Below, one piece after another: positions 39,448 through 55,832 of a stretch of DNA of 64,000 nt. Source of the stretch: Phallusia mammillata (lineage: Eukaryota > Chordata > Ascidiacea > Phlebobranchia > Ascidiidae); the NCBI GenBank assembly GCA_003260075.1, contig QLIY01000012.1, positions 188,811 through 252,810 of the forward strand, read 5' to 3'. Position numbers and translations under genes: made by a program. The first letter of the stretch is position 1; each line of letters begins with the position of its first letter. Under the pieces are notes generated by a model that saw nothing but the letters and a program-made list of their open reading frames with translations, did not search any database and was not told where the DNA came from.

Positions 39448-39886
39448 GTCTGAACTAAACTTACTTGCATCTTTTAATAATTCATATTTTGCTGGAATCA
39501 AAACACTTGCTGAATTGACTTGTTTATGTTTTGACCAAAGTGCTCAGTGCTGTGCTAATGTATTGAAACCGGGTACTGTGTTGTATGTTTGACATCAACT
39601 GATTAGCCTATATGCTGGAACTGTTATAAATGAACACACACGTAGGTTTTTCACAATCTATTTATTATCACTCAAAGTGCCGTTTTCTACTTTTATGATC
39701 AGTTTCTTGTAATGGCGTATTAAATATCGATAACCCAATAATCATCAATAAAGGTCATAGCGAGAGGCGAACAACTTGCTTTTGAAAGATAACAAGATAA
39801 GCTGTGTATTGTTTGTAAGTAACTAGATGATATGTTCATTGGGTGGAATTGTTAGTGACCCTTTCTCCTGGGCATTTTGGCGTTTA

Positions 39887-43616
<3,730 letters not shown>

Positions 43617-46178
43617 GTTGTCGTCTTTTACAACAATTTACACAACTGGTTAAAGGTAGGTATTGGAATTAGGCGGGCTTGATCTGATAACAAATTTTAT
43701 CCACTTCACCTACAAACATACATTTGCAGCGCAAAGTATTGTTTATGCAGAAGAAAAAGTTAATTCAACCGAAACGAAGCAAAACTAAAATAAGTCGAAG
43801 CAAGTTATTCAAGCGTATCGCGATTTGAAGTTGCCAGTTGCGCCGCGAAATGGCATTTCAAAAATAGGCTATACTCAGTGGGATTCCATTTTTTTGTCAG
43901 CCGGTTCTATCACATAAGTCATATTTTTCAGGCAGTTCTGTTACAAAAATCCATATACTTTATTGCAAAACCTACATTTTTAGTTAATATCCCGTAAGCG
44001 TTTGATTATTTAGGCTGGACTGCAACCTATCAAGGAAAATGCTCAACATAACATAGGCATGGAATCTACAGCTAGTACTGCATCCGCAGCGGAAGACGTA
44101 ACGGTAATAGATAACGGCAATTAACTAATGGCAAGCCTATGCAAAACTAAACACAGTCGTGTTACAGGAATCATGGCTTATGTGAATGAGCGTTTGGCAG
44201 AAATCGATTACACATTTTACGCCATTTTTCTTAACATTTTTTGTTTCCACAAGCAGAACTTATGGGTCCACACACAAGCAAAAGTATGGCAAGTTACGTA
44301 CACTATTTGTTTAACTATCTCTGGCATCTAAATAGCAAAGTCCTGTCTAAAAAAAAACGTCACACAGAAAGGATTGTCATTTACTTATTGCCATAAAATG
44401 CTGGACAATTGGCCGTAATTAGAGACTATGCTGTTATAACGTCATTATAATTTCTTAGAAACTTTGGACCTGTTGGATAAAATGAGGTGCTTTGTTACTG
44501 TTGTAGGGGGGGGGGGTATAGCAAAGTCCTGTCTACTATAAAAAAAACGTCACACAGAAAGGATTGCCATTTACTTATTGCCATAAAATGCTGGACAATT
44601 GGCCGTAATTAGGGACTATGCTGTTATAACGTCATTATAATTTCTTACAAACTTTGGACCTGTTGGATAAAATGAGGTGCTTTGTTACTGTTGTAGAGGG
44701 GCCGCTTTCTGTCACAGCATAGAAGTCATGCCAAGGTTGCTTGATTTGCCCAATTGGTCAGGTTTCTGTCATCAAGTTGCAGGGTTTGTCACTGGTTGCG
44801 GGGTGTGTTTTTGGGCGTGTTACTAAAAGTCATTTTTCTAGTTTTTTTACATACATGCCTATCGTCAAGCAGTTGAATTATGGTAAAATTGAGCTTGCTT
44901 TTTATTTTATTCGCAGGGTTGCGGGTTTTAAGAAATTGACCAGGGCAACACTGCAGCACTAAGCACTTATAAAGATCGTGGTCACAATTTTTACTTGAAC
45001 AGTTGCAAAGATTTAAAACTACATAAGATGTAGAAATACCACTGACTCCTCGCGGAGGCTGGGTCAAACAAGCCACTGTCCACAGCACATATTATCGTTT
45101 TGTGGAGACAAAGTTGTAGTAAATAGTCTTCGTAATCTGCTTTACAACATCGTTTTTATGTGGATAGATTTGCATGTATAGCGTATAGATTGTGGTAACG
45201 ATCAGTTTCGTCTGGATCTCGAATGATAAGTTGATTAAAGCTATACGTTGTAGTAATGTTACGTCGGTGTGTACGAAATTAACTTATTTGCGCGGTAATA
45301 TCTCCAGTCAAATAGCTTTGAATAAACCGCAGGTACGAGTTAAAAATAGTACAAGACCATCTGGCGCAGCAGTATCTGTTTTTTTTTCTGCAGAAAAACG
45401 ATGTGGCACACCAGGCAGTATCACGTGCGGAAGATAAAGCCTACCTGTATTTTCGTTGACACTTTTAGAGTCTTTTTGATCAATCAATGTCATGAGTCTC
45501 AATGAATAAGGGTTTTGTACCTCAGTTTGTTTATTGTCCTGTTCAATCAGGACGACAGACTGTTACAAAACAAAACAAGTCGTTAGAAATTAATCATAAC
45601 CTCCTCTTTTAAATTCAAGTTCTACTGGCAAACATTCGTATTACCATGAAAACAAGAAGCTGTTGTGAGAAATCACATCAGCGACACAACTGTGCTCTTG
45701 CCATTGACTCCTACACAAATTTTCACACAAAGCAGCGTCCAATTTGCATCCTAATTAACTGCGACAGGAAACTGCGAAAAATTTTAAAGTTACAAAGACA
45801 TGCTTTAAAAATCAGTTGCATTAAGTTGCCACAAATTTTAACTTCCTTGCAAGTTTCGAGCTGGCGAGTCGAAAAGAGTTATTTTGGCAAACAACTATTG
45901 TAGAATTTGCACGAATTATTATTGCAATCGCTACAGTTTCACACTTCCTTATTTTTCTTTTCACCAAAATTCTTATTAGGCCATTAAAAATAAAGTAACA
46001 AAAGATTCAACGTTATAATAAATTTGTAAAAAAATATCTTTTAAACATTAGCGCCACCTGGTGTTGTTGTCATAGAGACGTTACCGATGTGGATTTGGTT
46101 TGGAATGTATGGCAGTTGTGTGTCCCATTAAATTGTATTCAGTGTTGTGTTCACAGTTTCTAGAAAGACACAGAGAAG
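43617..46178. other. Intergenic region between gene E and DNAI1
   Basis: Likely holds both promoters (divergent genes). 43874-43955 is an inverted relative of the hAT-like element at 33025-33230. 44333-44506 is repeated at 44517-44696 around a poly-G join. No gene seen. Confidence 0.6.
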
Positions 46179-49100
46179 ATGCCTCCAAAAGCGAAATCCG
46201 TGAAGGTTTGTGTTTTTAGTTCTGTATTATTTAAAATTTGCGTTACTAACAGCATTTTACTGTTACAGGGGCCAGGTTCGACCGTAGGCGTGAAAGCGAG
46301 CAAAACAAAAGGCCGTCCACGATTAAGGGTTAGTTGTTATACTTTATTGTATTTATCACTACACTTTGTCATGAAATTTATTTGAGTGTTAAATTTTTCT
46401 TTGCAACAGGGAATGTTGTGCAAACTACATTGCTTTTGCTTGGTGCAAACAAAAACCAATTGATATTCCTTCCTAAAGAGTGCACAAAGAAACAGTTAAC
46501 ACCAACAAGTCAGATAACAGTTCTAAATTTTTTTTATAGGATGATGATGATATGACTGAAATTGGAGATTTAGGGGATGAATATGTACATGGAAAAACAT
46601 TAGTTAAACCCGATGACCAACTAGACCTAACAGAAACAGAGCTAAAGGAGGAATTTACAAGAATTCTAACTGCCAACAATCCTCATGCTCCACAAAATAT
46701 TGTTCGTTTCAATTTCAAGGTGGGAAATTCCTAAATGAGAAAAACAGCTTTGAAATTAATGTACTTACTCTAATTTATTGAAATCTAAATAGATTTGGAA
46801 TACTAAACATGAATCTGCTTCTATGTTTTCTCATAGTGTAAAATTTAGTGTAACTTGCAACTAAAATTTTATGAGTAATTCCTGAAATGTTTTGACTCAA
46901 ATGTTGTTAATGTTTTGATGATATAGACCAGCATTTTATAAACACTATTAACTCTAGAGCATTATATTTTCCTAATTTTGTTTTCATGTTTTCCCTAATT
47001 TGAAAAAATAAGTTCATTACTTACAATGTGCAACTTTTCTTTTAACATAGGAAAGGACTTACAAACAAACATCTAGTGTTGATCAAATTGCTATTCACTT
47101 TGCATTGGATGGAAATATGTTGCATAAAGATTCAGATGAAGCTAGAAGACAACGTGCCAAGGCTGGTGTTGGAGACAGTAGAAGGTATATACTTGCATGT
47201 CTAAATTCATGAACAAACATTAATGTGTGAAATTCTGCAGTGAGGCTGCATTGAGTGAAGTGGGTGATGAGGATGCTGCAGCTGAAGGGGAAGAAGGTGA
47301 AAAGGAGGAAGTTACAGAGACGCCTGCTAAAAAGGAGAGTCTCCGAAATCAGTTTAACTTCAGTGAACGGGCATCACAAACATTTAACAACCCATACAGA
47401 GTAAGTTTAAAAACTGTAACAAAATTTACTTTCTTATCTCCAATACTTTTAAAATTACCTTGAACAGGAAAGAGGATGTGCCACTGAACCTCCCCCAAGA
47501 TCAAACTTTTCTGCCACAGCAAACCAGTGGGAAATTTATGATGCTTACTATGAAGATTTACAAAAACAGGTACAATAAAAAAATGCTACACAGGTTTAGG
47601 TTTACTCGGTATGAAACCTGTTATTAAACAACTTGTTATTAAATTTTAGGAAAGGGCAAAGGAGAAGTCTAAACAGGTACCAGCTTACAGAAAAGATGAT
47701 GACAAGACCAAGAAGAAGTTGGTTGCCTTGGAAACGCAATCTGATGACATTTCTAAAGTGGCAAAGGCTGCACAAATTATAGGTAAACTTGATGTTGTAT
47801 GTATAGCATATAAAGCTCTTATTTATATCACTGCTTTCACTGGCAAGTAAATGTAATTCACTTTTATTTACAGAAAGAATGGTAAATCAAAATACATATG
47901 ATGACATTGCACAGGATTTCAGTTATTTTGAAGATGCCTCCGATGAATTTAGAGACCAAGAAGGCACTTTGCTGCCTTTATGGAAGTTCTCATTTGACAA
48001 AGCCAAGAGATTGGCAGTAACTGCACTGTGCTGGTATGTATAATCCCAAAAATATAATATTATAAAACAGGGAAAACAGAAACATTTCTAAACATTGAAT
48101 CCACATTCGCAGGAATCCGAAGCACTATGACCTGTTTGCAGCTGGCCATGGTTCATATGACTTTACTAAGCAGGGTAGAGGGATGCTGCTTTTCTACACG
48201 CTCAAGAATCCCTCATACCCAGAATACATATATCAAACAGAAAGTGGTGTTATGTGTCTTGATGTGCATCCACTTTATCAGTAAGAAACCCAAATTTATA
48301 TAACTTGCAATGTCCTGAGCTATGTAATTCTAAAACGCATCTTGCAAAGGTACCTTGTGTGTGTTGGATTCTATGATGGAAGTGTAGGAGTGTTTAATGT
48401 AAAAGACAAGAGGCTTGGACCTATTTACAAAAGTACAGCAAAGAGTGGAAAACATACTGACCCTGTTTGGCAGGTATTATTGTTGATAAAGTTTAATTCC
48501 TATAGACAACACACATAATAGCTTATTACCTACATATTTCTAGGTAAAATGGCAAAAAGATGACTTGGATAACAACTTGAACTTCTTTTCTGTGTCATCA
48601 GATGGCCGTGTTGTGTCATGGACCTTAGTAAAGGTAAGCATGTGCAGGTTTCTGATCCTGAAGCAATTTATGTCATTTGTCAATTTTTAAAGGATGAGCT
48701 TGTCTACTCCGATGTCATAACCTTATCAGTTGACAGTGCACCTGCAGAAGGTCCAGATGGAACACAACTGCAGTTGTTAGGTAGTTAGTTGTAAACCTGC
48801 CTTGGTGACAACTATTTAATCTAGGCACATAAAACAGCTTATTTCCAACATTTTGTTAGGTTGTGGCACTTCATTTGACTTCCACAAGAAAATCGACTAT
48901 CTATTCCTGGTGGGCACAGAAGAAGGAAAGATCCATAAATGTTCCAAAGCCTACTCAAGTCAGTTCCTGGACACCATAGATGCTCATCACATGTCTGTTG
49001 ATGCAGTAAGGTGGAATCCCTTTCATCCTGACATATTCATTTCATGCTCTGCTGATTGGACTGTGAAGATTTGGGATCACAACTACAGGTAAAAAAGTAG

Positions 49101-50169
49101 TAATATGGGCAATATATTCATGTTTTGGCTGTATCACTTTATATAACTATGTGTTTCTTGTAGGAACCAAGCCATGTTTACATTTGACCTGAACAGTGCA
49201 GTGGGGGATGTTTCATGGTCACCATACTCTTCAACAGTATTTGCTGCAGTGACTGCTGACGGAAAGGTAAAAAGTCAATTGCACACTATACACAAGAATA
49301 AATATATTTCAAGTTTTATGTATTGAATAAGTATAGCACAACTCTTGGTTAGTGTCTGAAGTGTCCTATACCAGAAAGCTCAAGTCCAGCAAAATTTCAG
49401 AAAAAAAAAATGAGAATAATTGCAATATGATTTAATTCAACTGTTATAACCAAGTATTGCTCATCCAGCAGTTTTATTGTAGGGGGGGGGGCTAGACCAG
49501 AAAGCTCAAGTCCAGCAAAATTTCAGAAAAAAAAATATGAGAATGATTGCAATATGATTAAATTCAACTGTTATAACCAAGTATTGCTCATCCAGCAGTT
49601 TTATTGTAAACAATCAACATTTCGACGTCCTATACAAGACGCCTTCATCCTGGCAGCAGTAGCCTATTTCAACTGCTATAAGATAAAAAGCATTGTTCCA
49701 AATCAATATTGGTGCAATACTTTTAGAGTTTAGACATTGCTACCTGTATCACAGATAACAACAAAATATAACATGTGATTATGGAGATTTTTTACCTGCA
49801 TTTCAGGTTCACGTGTTTGACTTGAATGTAAACAAGTATGAAGCACTTTGTGAACAATCTGTTGTTCAAAAGAAGAAGACCAAACTGACCCACATTGAAT
49901 TCAATCCAAAGCACTTTATTATTGCTGTGGGAGATGAACGAGGTTATGTAACAAGCTTGAAGCTTTCACCAAACCTCAGAAAGATGCCAAAGGTAATATA
50001 ACCGTTAATTTTGTCACCGATAAGTGTTACATGCAGTTTGTAAATCTCATTTGTTCTGCAGAGAAAGAAGGGTGAAGAAAATGTACCAATGGACAAGGAT
50101 GCTGAAATTGCAAAACTGGATAAGATTTTGAGTTTGGTTCGTGAGCCAAACAACAAAGACACAAATTAA
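46179..50169 (+). CDS. DNAI1: Axonemal dynein intermediate chain 1 (outer arm)
   Basis: WD40-repeat intermediate chain of the outer dynein arm, which scaffolds heavy and light chains and docks the arm to the doublet microtubule. Predicted 683 residues (human about 700). Exons: 46179-46205, 46269-46328, 46540-46719, 47051-47184, 47241-47400, 47468-47569, 47650-47782, 47874-48033, 48113-48280, 48350-48473, 48544-48633, 48693-48780, 48860-49088, 49164-49266, 49807-49992, 50062-50169, all phase-consistent. Diagnostic words are [20 protein letters not shown] (exon 3), [12 protein letters not shown] (exon 5), [14 protein letters not shown] (exon 8) and [13 protein letters not shown] (exon 13, a WD repeat). 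WD repeats run from about residue 312 to 640. The acidic low-complexity part in exon 5 is typical of the N-terminal half. Intron 14 contains a poly-G join with a repeated flank. ATTAAA signals lie at 50311 and 50328. Confidence 0.96.
49370..49608. repeat. Duplicated intronic block in DNAI1 intron 14
   Basis: 49370-49481 recurs at 49494-49608 with a few differences, separated by about 10 G. Same pattern as elsewhere in the window: two allelic copies joined through a poly-G run. It does not touch exons. Confidence 0.8.
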
Positions 50170-50732
50170 ATGATTATAAGTTTGATTTTGCTGTTCATTT
50201 TTATTCACTGTTACATGCAACCAAAATGTAAAATGAATGGTCCACATTAATACTTTTGTTGGCAATGGACTGTATATGATCCTGCAACACTGTTGTTTCT
50301 TGCATTTTACATTAAATATTGTTTTTATTAAACTTTGAAAAACAAACCAGAGCAAGCTTATTAGAACAGCCCTGATCTATTTGATGTAGGAGGAACAAGG
50401 AAAGGCTATGGAAATTGCCCTGTATCATATCTGCAGCAGTTGTAGTATCAGAACTAGCTCATTTAGTCAAGTACCAGTGTAGGCTCTGTTTGATGCATCT
50501 TGAGTTGGGTGATAGGTTACTACGGGTTAAGTCAGAAACAAATTTAGTTTATTTCTGTTTGGGTGATGTACTTTATAGCCCCTCCACAACTTACCTCACA
50601 GAGTATTGCCATTGGAGATTCTTCAACATGGTATTAAAAAATTAACATTTCTGATTGACAATGCTAGACATCCAATAACATAAAACAAAAGTGTATTTGC
50701 AATAAAAGTAGCGAAAACAAGAGTTTACACAA
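50170..50732. other. Convergent 3' region between DNAI1 and MRPL46
   Basis: 3' untranslated parts of two convergent genes. ATTAAA words serve DNAI1 (50311, 50328). On the minus strand, the complement of TTTTAT-rich sequence near 50690-50705 could serve MRPL46. No other gene. Confidence 0.5.
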
Positions 50733-53369
50733 TCACAGCATAATTTCCTGGATCACTTTGGAGTATTTGGGTTTCAAATATTTAACCATTTCATTTCTTG
50801 TAATCCAAGCATAATCCAGAACCTTGTCTGCGTTGGGCTGAAGATTAAGTAAAAGATCCCCGCTACATCGCAGTAGGAAGGCATTGTAAATAAAAAGTTT
50901 TGCTCCAGTACAGGTCTCTTCTCTGGCTTCCTTTGGAAACTTGTATTTATAAAATCCAGATGGAGCTTGGGAAGTAAACTCTGCTTTAGTGTCGGTTCCA
51001 AAGTCAGTAGACAGAGCACGTTCAGCTGACTGAAAGTGGATTTTATTAGCTAAACTACAGGGCACAAGATGCCAAGAACATGGAAATTTGTTGAAGCTGA
51101 CTATATTTATATCAACACATTAAATTAATTTACCTCACGAAGAGTTTCTCCATCGTCCCACTCGCATGTAGGTAACATCCATACCACATCATTTCCCAAC
51201 TTCTGCTGTGTTATTAACAATAGGCTTTCCCTTGGATTACGGCTTATCCATTTTAAATCCTCATTATCCGGTTCTTTAAAAAAAAATGAAAAACTTAAGC
51301 TGGTAGTTATTGATTTTTATCCATTAAAGAAAAAAAAAACAGCAAAGCAAATCAAGGGGGGGGGGGTTTTAAATCCTCATTATCCGGTTCTTTAAAAAAA
51401 AAATGAAAAACTTAAGCTGGTAGGTATTGATTTTTATCCATTAAAGAAAAAAAAAACAGCAAAGCAAATCAAAACCTTGCCAAATAAAATAAACAGTTGC
51501 TTCTTGTCAAAAGTGAAACACTGCACTTTTCTTACCCTTTTCTTTGAAGGTTTCTAAGAACTCATCATGTTCAATTTCATTTTGATCTTCAATATCTTGA
51601 AATGTTTCCCTGAAGTCTATTTTAACTCTGTTTGAATCACCACCAGCCTTTACAAAGGGTTTAGGTACATTACTTATTTGCATAAAACAACAAAAAGTCC
51701 ATGTATCGTTTACAAATATAAAACACTTTTGGCAAGGTAAATATGTACATGTAAATTTATGTACGTGGTGTTCAGCAAATAAGGGTGAACTGTCTCATGT
51801 ATGTACTGTATCACTATTGTAAATACACTATGGAACCACCTTTGGTTGCACTTCATAACTTTACATATCCATATTTACATAAATAAGTTTTTATCAATCC
51901 TTCTTATCCTAAACAAGGGATTGTGTTAGACAAGGGGTTGCTAACCTTTTGAATGCTTAAATAAACAAAAGTACCTTGCCTCCATTGAAAACAAATAAAT
52001 TGTGTTACACCTAAAGTACATTTTGGTTCAGTGTCTTTTTGGAGATTATTTTTATATTGTAGCTTTGAAATAACATTATATGATTATGTAAATCAGGGGT
52101 GTGCAACCTTGGGGCCAAATACAATTACCATGATCAGATCGCGGGCCGCACCCCAAGGGGGGGGGGGATATCCGCGGGCCGCACGACTTTTATCAACGGG
52201 TCGCATTTGGCCCGCGGGCCGCAGGTTGCACACCCCTGATGTAAATCAATGGCTCATCCATATTTAAAGTTATCAATGCTACACACTCAAAAATAAATAA
52301 AAAACACATACTGAAAACAACTGCACTTCTGGTGAAATTGTGCCACATGACTGCAGCCCAGTAAGCATCTTACCTCTGCCTCTTTGATGATAAGAGGGGG
52401 GGGGGGGAGATTATTTTTATATTGTAGCTTTGAAATAACATTCTATGATTATGTAAATCAATGGCTCATCCATCTTCAAGGTTGGGAATGCTACACATTT
52501 AAATGAAAAATCTATAAAAAAACATGCTGAAAACGCTTACACTTCTGGTGAAAATGTGCCACTTGACTGCAGCCCAGTAAGCATCTTACCTCTGCCTCTT
52601 TGATGATAAGATTTTGTCTAATTTTTTCTGCTTCCCAATCACTTAAACAACTTTTGGCAAGCTCTTTTGCTTCAGATAAATCTGCATACTTCATTTCAAT
52701 TTCATTTTTCAAAGGTTCCAGAATGGGAGGTCTAACCTACAGTGGTTAAGTATGATTATTTGAAACCATAATAATCAGTAAAACTGCTTTGCTGGAAGTG
52801 TTCAAAACTGTTTGAGTTTTGAGCCAATTTAAAATATGTGAACATGCTGCTGAAACAAGAAATTTTGTGGCAAGTTACTGCAGACATTAAACATTGAATT
52901 TGTTGACTTAAGCCAACTTGCCTAATTATTGTGCTTGTTTTTAAAGGAGTTGTTTATGATGCATATTGCCTCAATATTCAAAAAGCTTTTCTTTGATTCT
53001 TGAAAATAAGAATTCTTTTTAATTTCTGCACATTGCTGTCAAACCTACAGTAATAAACATAATCAACTATGGAGCAGGTATTGTGATTGTGTCTTTTTTT
53101 GGGGGGGGGGGACAGTTAGTAAATCAATTTACAAAACAACAGTCTCACTTAAAAACAAATATTAAGGCATCAATACATACCAAGCAAACGGATGCACAAA
53201 GTTTCCAAGGTGAAGAAGTCGTTTTTGATTGTGTTGTGTGTTTATCCAACTTTGGATTTGTCCCAAATTTTCCATCAAAATTAATGGAAACTGAAATCAG
53301 TCTTTGAGACAACTTTGGTTGCCATGGTTGTGCTTTGAAAATTAGATCAATTGCGCGCTTTGATAACAT
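50733..53369 (-). CDS. MRPL46: Mitochondrial large ribosomal subunit protein mL46
   Basis: Structural protein of the mitochondrial large ribosomal subunit with a Nudix-like fold. Five exons on the minus strand: 53181-53369, 52590-52736, 51536-51647, 51134-51273, 50733-51029, all phase-consistent, giving 294 residues (human 279). The N-terminus (Arg/Lys/Ser, few acidic residues) fits a mitochondrial import signal. Matches to the family are SPWKLCASVCL followed by VRPPILEPL (exons 1/2), VVWMLPTCEWDDGETLRESA (exons 4/5, the degenerate Nudix-box region), KFPKEAR...GAKLF and the C-terminal YLKPKY. The ends of exons 2 and 4 are each repeated in an adjacent poly-G duplication (52374-52395 and 51367-51390); those extra copies are not additional exons. 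Confidence 0.94.
51251..51475. repeat. Duplicated exon 4 edge and intron of MRPL46
   Basis: 51251-51355 recurs at 51367-51475 around an 11-G run, with one base differing in the A tracts. It includes the first 23 coding bases and the acceptor of exon 4. Confidence 0.8.
52038..52615. repeat. Duplicated intron 2/exon 2 block of MRPL46
   Basis: 52038-52395 and 52407-52615 are copies of the same segment separated by a G run. The first copy includes the MITE and only the last bases of exon 2; the second continues into the true exon 2. Numerous mismatches suggest two haplotypes rather than a sequencing echo. Confidence 0.85.
52094..52238. mobile_element. hAT-type MITE with filled and empty site in the same window
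   Basis: 145 bp with terminal inverted repeats CAGGGGTGTGCAACC and GGTTGCACACCCCTG. It has identical 8-bp target duplications ATGTAAAT at 52086-52093 and 52239-52246. The interior has GCGGGCCGC motifs and a short G run. The neighbouring duplicate of the same intron has a single ATGTAAAT (52451-52458) and no element. Confidence 0.93.
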
Positions 53370-55455
53370 CTTCTGTTGACTCTAGGCCCAGACCACCATA
53401 GCCAGATGTTCAAGCGCTTTTTGTATCCAGGAAATCTGCAGCAGTATTCAGTTCAGTACTCACAATTGAATGAGAAAAGCAGTTCGAAATATAAAGTTGT
53501 CCTGAAAAAGTTACAACCCAGTACTAATTATCTTTAGCGGGGGGGGGGAATGTTCAAGCGCTTTTTGTATCCAGTAAATCTGCAGCAGTATTCAGTTCAG
53601 TACTCACTACTCACAATTGAATGAGAAAAGCAGTTCGAAAAATAAAGTTGTCCTGAAAAAGTTACAACCCAGTACTAATTATCTTTAGCATAAAACCCAC
53701 AACGATCATAATCAAAAGTACACAGAGAAAGTTTAAACAAGAAACAAAAAGTAAGACAACACTCGACAACGACGAAAAAACAACAGTCTTTGGTGAAGTG
53801 AAATAGTGCATGCCCGGCTGCCCGCCATGCCGACAAACATACTTTTAAGCTTCCGTTTGCAGTACTTCCGTTAGAACAGTTACCACATAAGGTATAGGTA
53901 ACCAATTGACTCGATTTTATGCCTCTCTCGATTGTAAGCTGCGTGTTAAGGGGGGGGGGAACAGTTACCACATAAGGTATAGGTACCCAATTGACTCGAT
54001 TTTATGCCTCTCTCGATTGTAAGCTGCGTGTTAAGGTGTGAATAAAGTAAAATAAGACGCCCTAGATTAGGCACTCTTGTTCTATGACACTTCTTTCTGT
54101 TGCTATAGATTACAACTATTTGTGAACAACTGTTATCGGAATGACATTAAACTGTAAACTGCCAGTGCCAAGCTTACGAACTCGATTTGTAACAAACTGT
54201 TTGGTAAAAAACTTTTTACGCGGCGTACAAGCAGCTTGTGACGAACTTAAGAAAACATGATCAAAATGGCTACTTTGCTATGTAAACGGTAGTGTTTTTA
54301 GTTGTTGCCATGGACAGTGTTTTTTTTAAGGTGTAATTTCTCCAGCGGTTTCCCAAAATTTGGACTTGCAATTCGTTTAAGCAAATATGGCTATTTTTTG
54401 GTATTTAAATGAAACACTTGCGGTCTCTTAAAACTACTTAGCGGTCACCCGAACCAAACCTTAAAAAAAACCTGGCCATGGATATTGTTTAACATTTATC
54501 ACATGCATAATTTCGTTTCTGCAAATCCCCATAAACGATCACCACCTAGGTGCTATGGTAGCCTAACGGTTCTTCTAAATCTACAACATCTTTAGTGCTT
54601 GAGCTGCTCTTTGACTGGCTTTAAAGCGATGCAGGAAGCTGCATAAATTTAGCGCTAGTCTGTAAATTATGACCCGACATAGGCCTACAGCGTAAGACGA
54701 AAATGAGGTATCCGTTCAAGTAGCAAAAGAAGTGTACGGGGTTAAACAGTGGCAAATGGATAGCAAGGTCATGAAATACTGTTGTTACGTGGCGAAACTT
54801 GATGAAATACTTGACAAATGCCCAAAACTTTTGACGAAATCAAACTAATTTTTGTTCATGCAGTTTCGGGTTTAATCGCAACTCCATGCTGCATTATAGC
54901 CTACATTTTGTTGTTAAAAAAGTTTGTGAGATGTTTAAGTCAAAGTGTGCAACTATAATTTTGTCCATAAATGAACTGGTTAAACCACAAATTACGCCAG
55001 GCTCACCGCTTTAAGAAGTTAACTTCATGTGTCATACTTTACGTTTACGGCTGAATACACTCAATTGTTTAGATTTGAAAAGTTTGTGTGTTAGTTAGTT
55101 GATCGACTAAAATAGGCTACTAGTTAGTTTTCGCGATCGATTGTTTACAGTGCATGAGAATTGTAAACAAGCTTACATAACCTACCAAAAAGGTCATGAT
55201 GACTTATTATCGGTAGCCTTATCGTGGTGTTAAATAGTGACGATGGCAATGGAAGTCTGGGCCTCATGCACAACGGTCATATGTAGGCTAATTACGTAAC
55301 ATTTTTTTTAAGTCGCAGGTATGTTAGTTTGAGCATATGTAGACCTATGTAACGTTAATTCACAAATTTCTACACACCCGCGTACACACAAAATCAAAGC
55401 AGATTAAACATTTTTTTCTTGTTTTTTGTTGTATTACGACTATTTTTTGTATAGA
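53370..55455. other. Upstream flank of MRPL46
   Basis: No gene. Two poly-G duplications: 53408-53538 with 53550-53690, and 53874-53950 with 53960-54036. The rest is unremarkable A+T-rich sequence. Confidence 0.5.
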
Positions 55456-55824
55456 CAGGGTTGCCATCGACATGAAACCAAAAATAAGGACAACCGAAAA
55501 ATTAACTTTTCATACGAAACGAAACAAACGTTTTTGAACAAATATTTGCATGTATACGAGCCATGACATATCATATGCAATATTTGGACCAGAAACAATC
55601 TGTTCCAGCAACTCCTTGTTTAGAAAGAATACTTTTTACTTATAGCAGGGATTTGACTGTCATTTCACTAAGTTTGTTCCTTGTAATTGTTGAAAATAAG
55701 ACAAAATAAGGACGCAAGTCAAAAAGAAGGACATTTCTTAGAAATAAGGACAATAAACGTTTCTAAGACATAACCCTTCAAAATAAGGACAAATCTTAGA
55801 AATAAGGACGGTATGGCAACCCTG
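55456..55824. mobile_element. hAT-type MITE with internal AATAAGGAC repeats
   Basis: Ends CAGGGTTGCCAT and ATGGCAACCCTG are perfect inverted repeats. The flanks TGTATAGA (55448-55455) and TATATAGA (55825-55832) match at 7 of 8 bases. The word AATAAGGAC or a close variant occurs several times inside. A fragment with AAAATAAGGACGGAAA also appears in the tandem units at 32848 and 34366. No transposase. Confidence 0.85.
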
Positions 55825-55832
55825 TATATAGA

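Noticed and set aside
49610..49680. Words CATTTCGACGTCCTATAC and GCCTTCATCCTGG in DNAI1 intron 14, reminiscent of a retroelement end
   Set aside because: Too short, with no reverse-transcriptase coding or defined ends, to call an element.
52374..52395. Possible extra or alternative exon of MRPL46
   Set aside because: It is a copy of the last 21 bases of exon 2 cut off by a G run, part of the allelic duplication.
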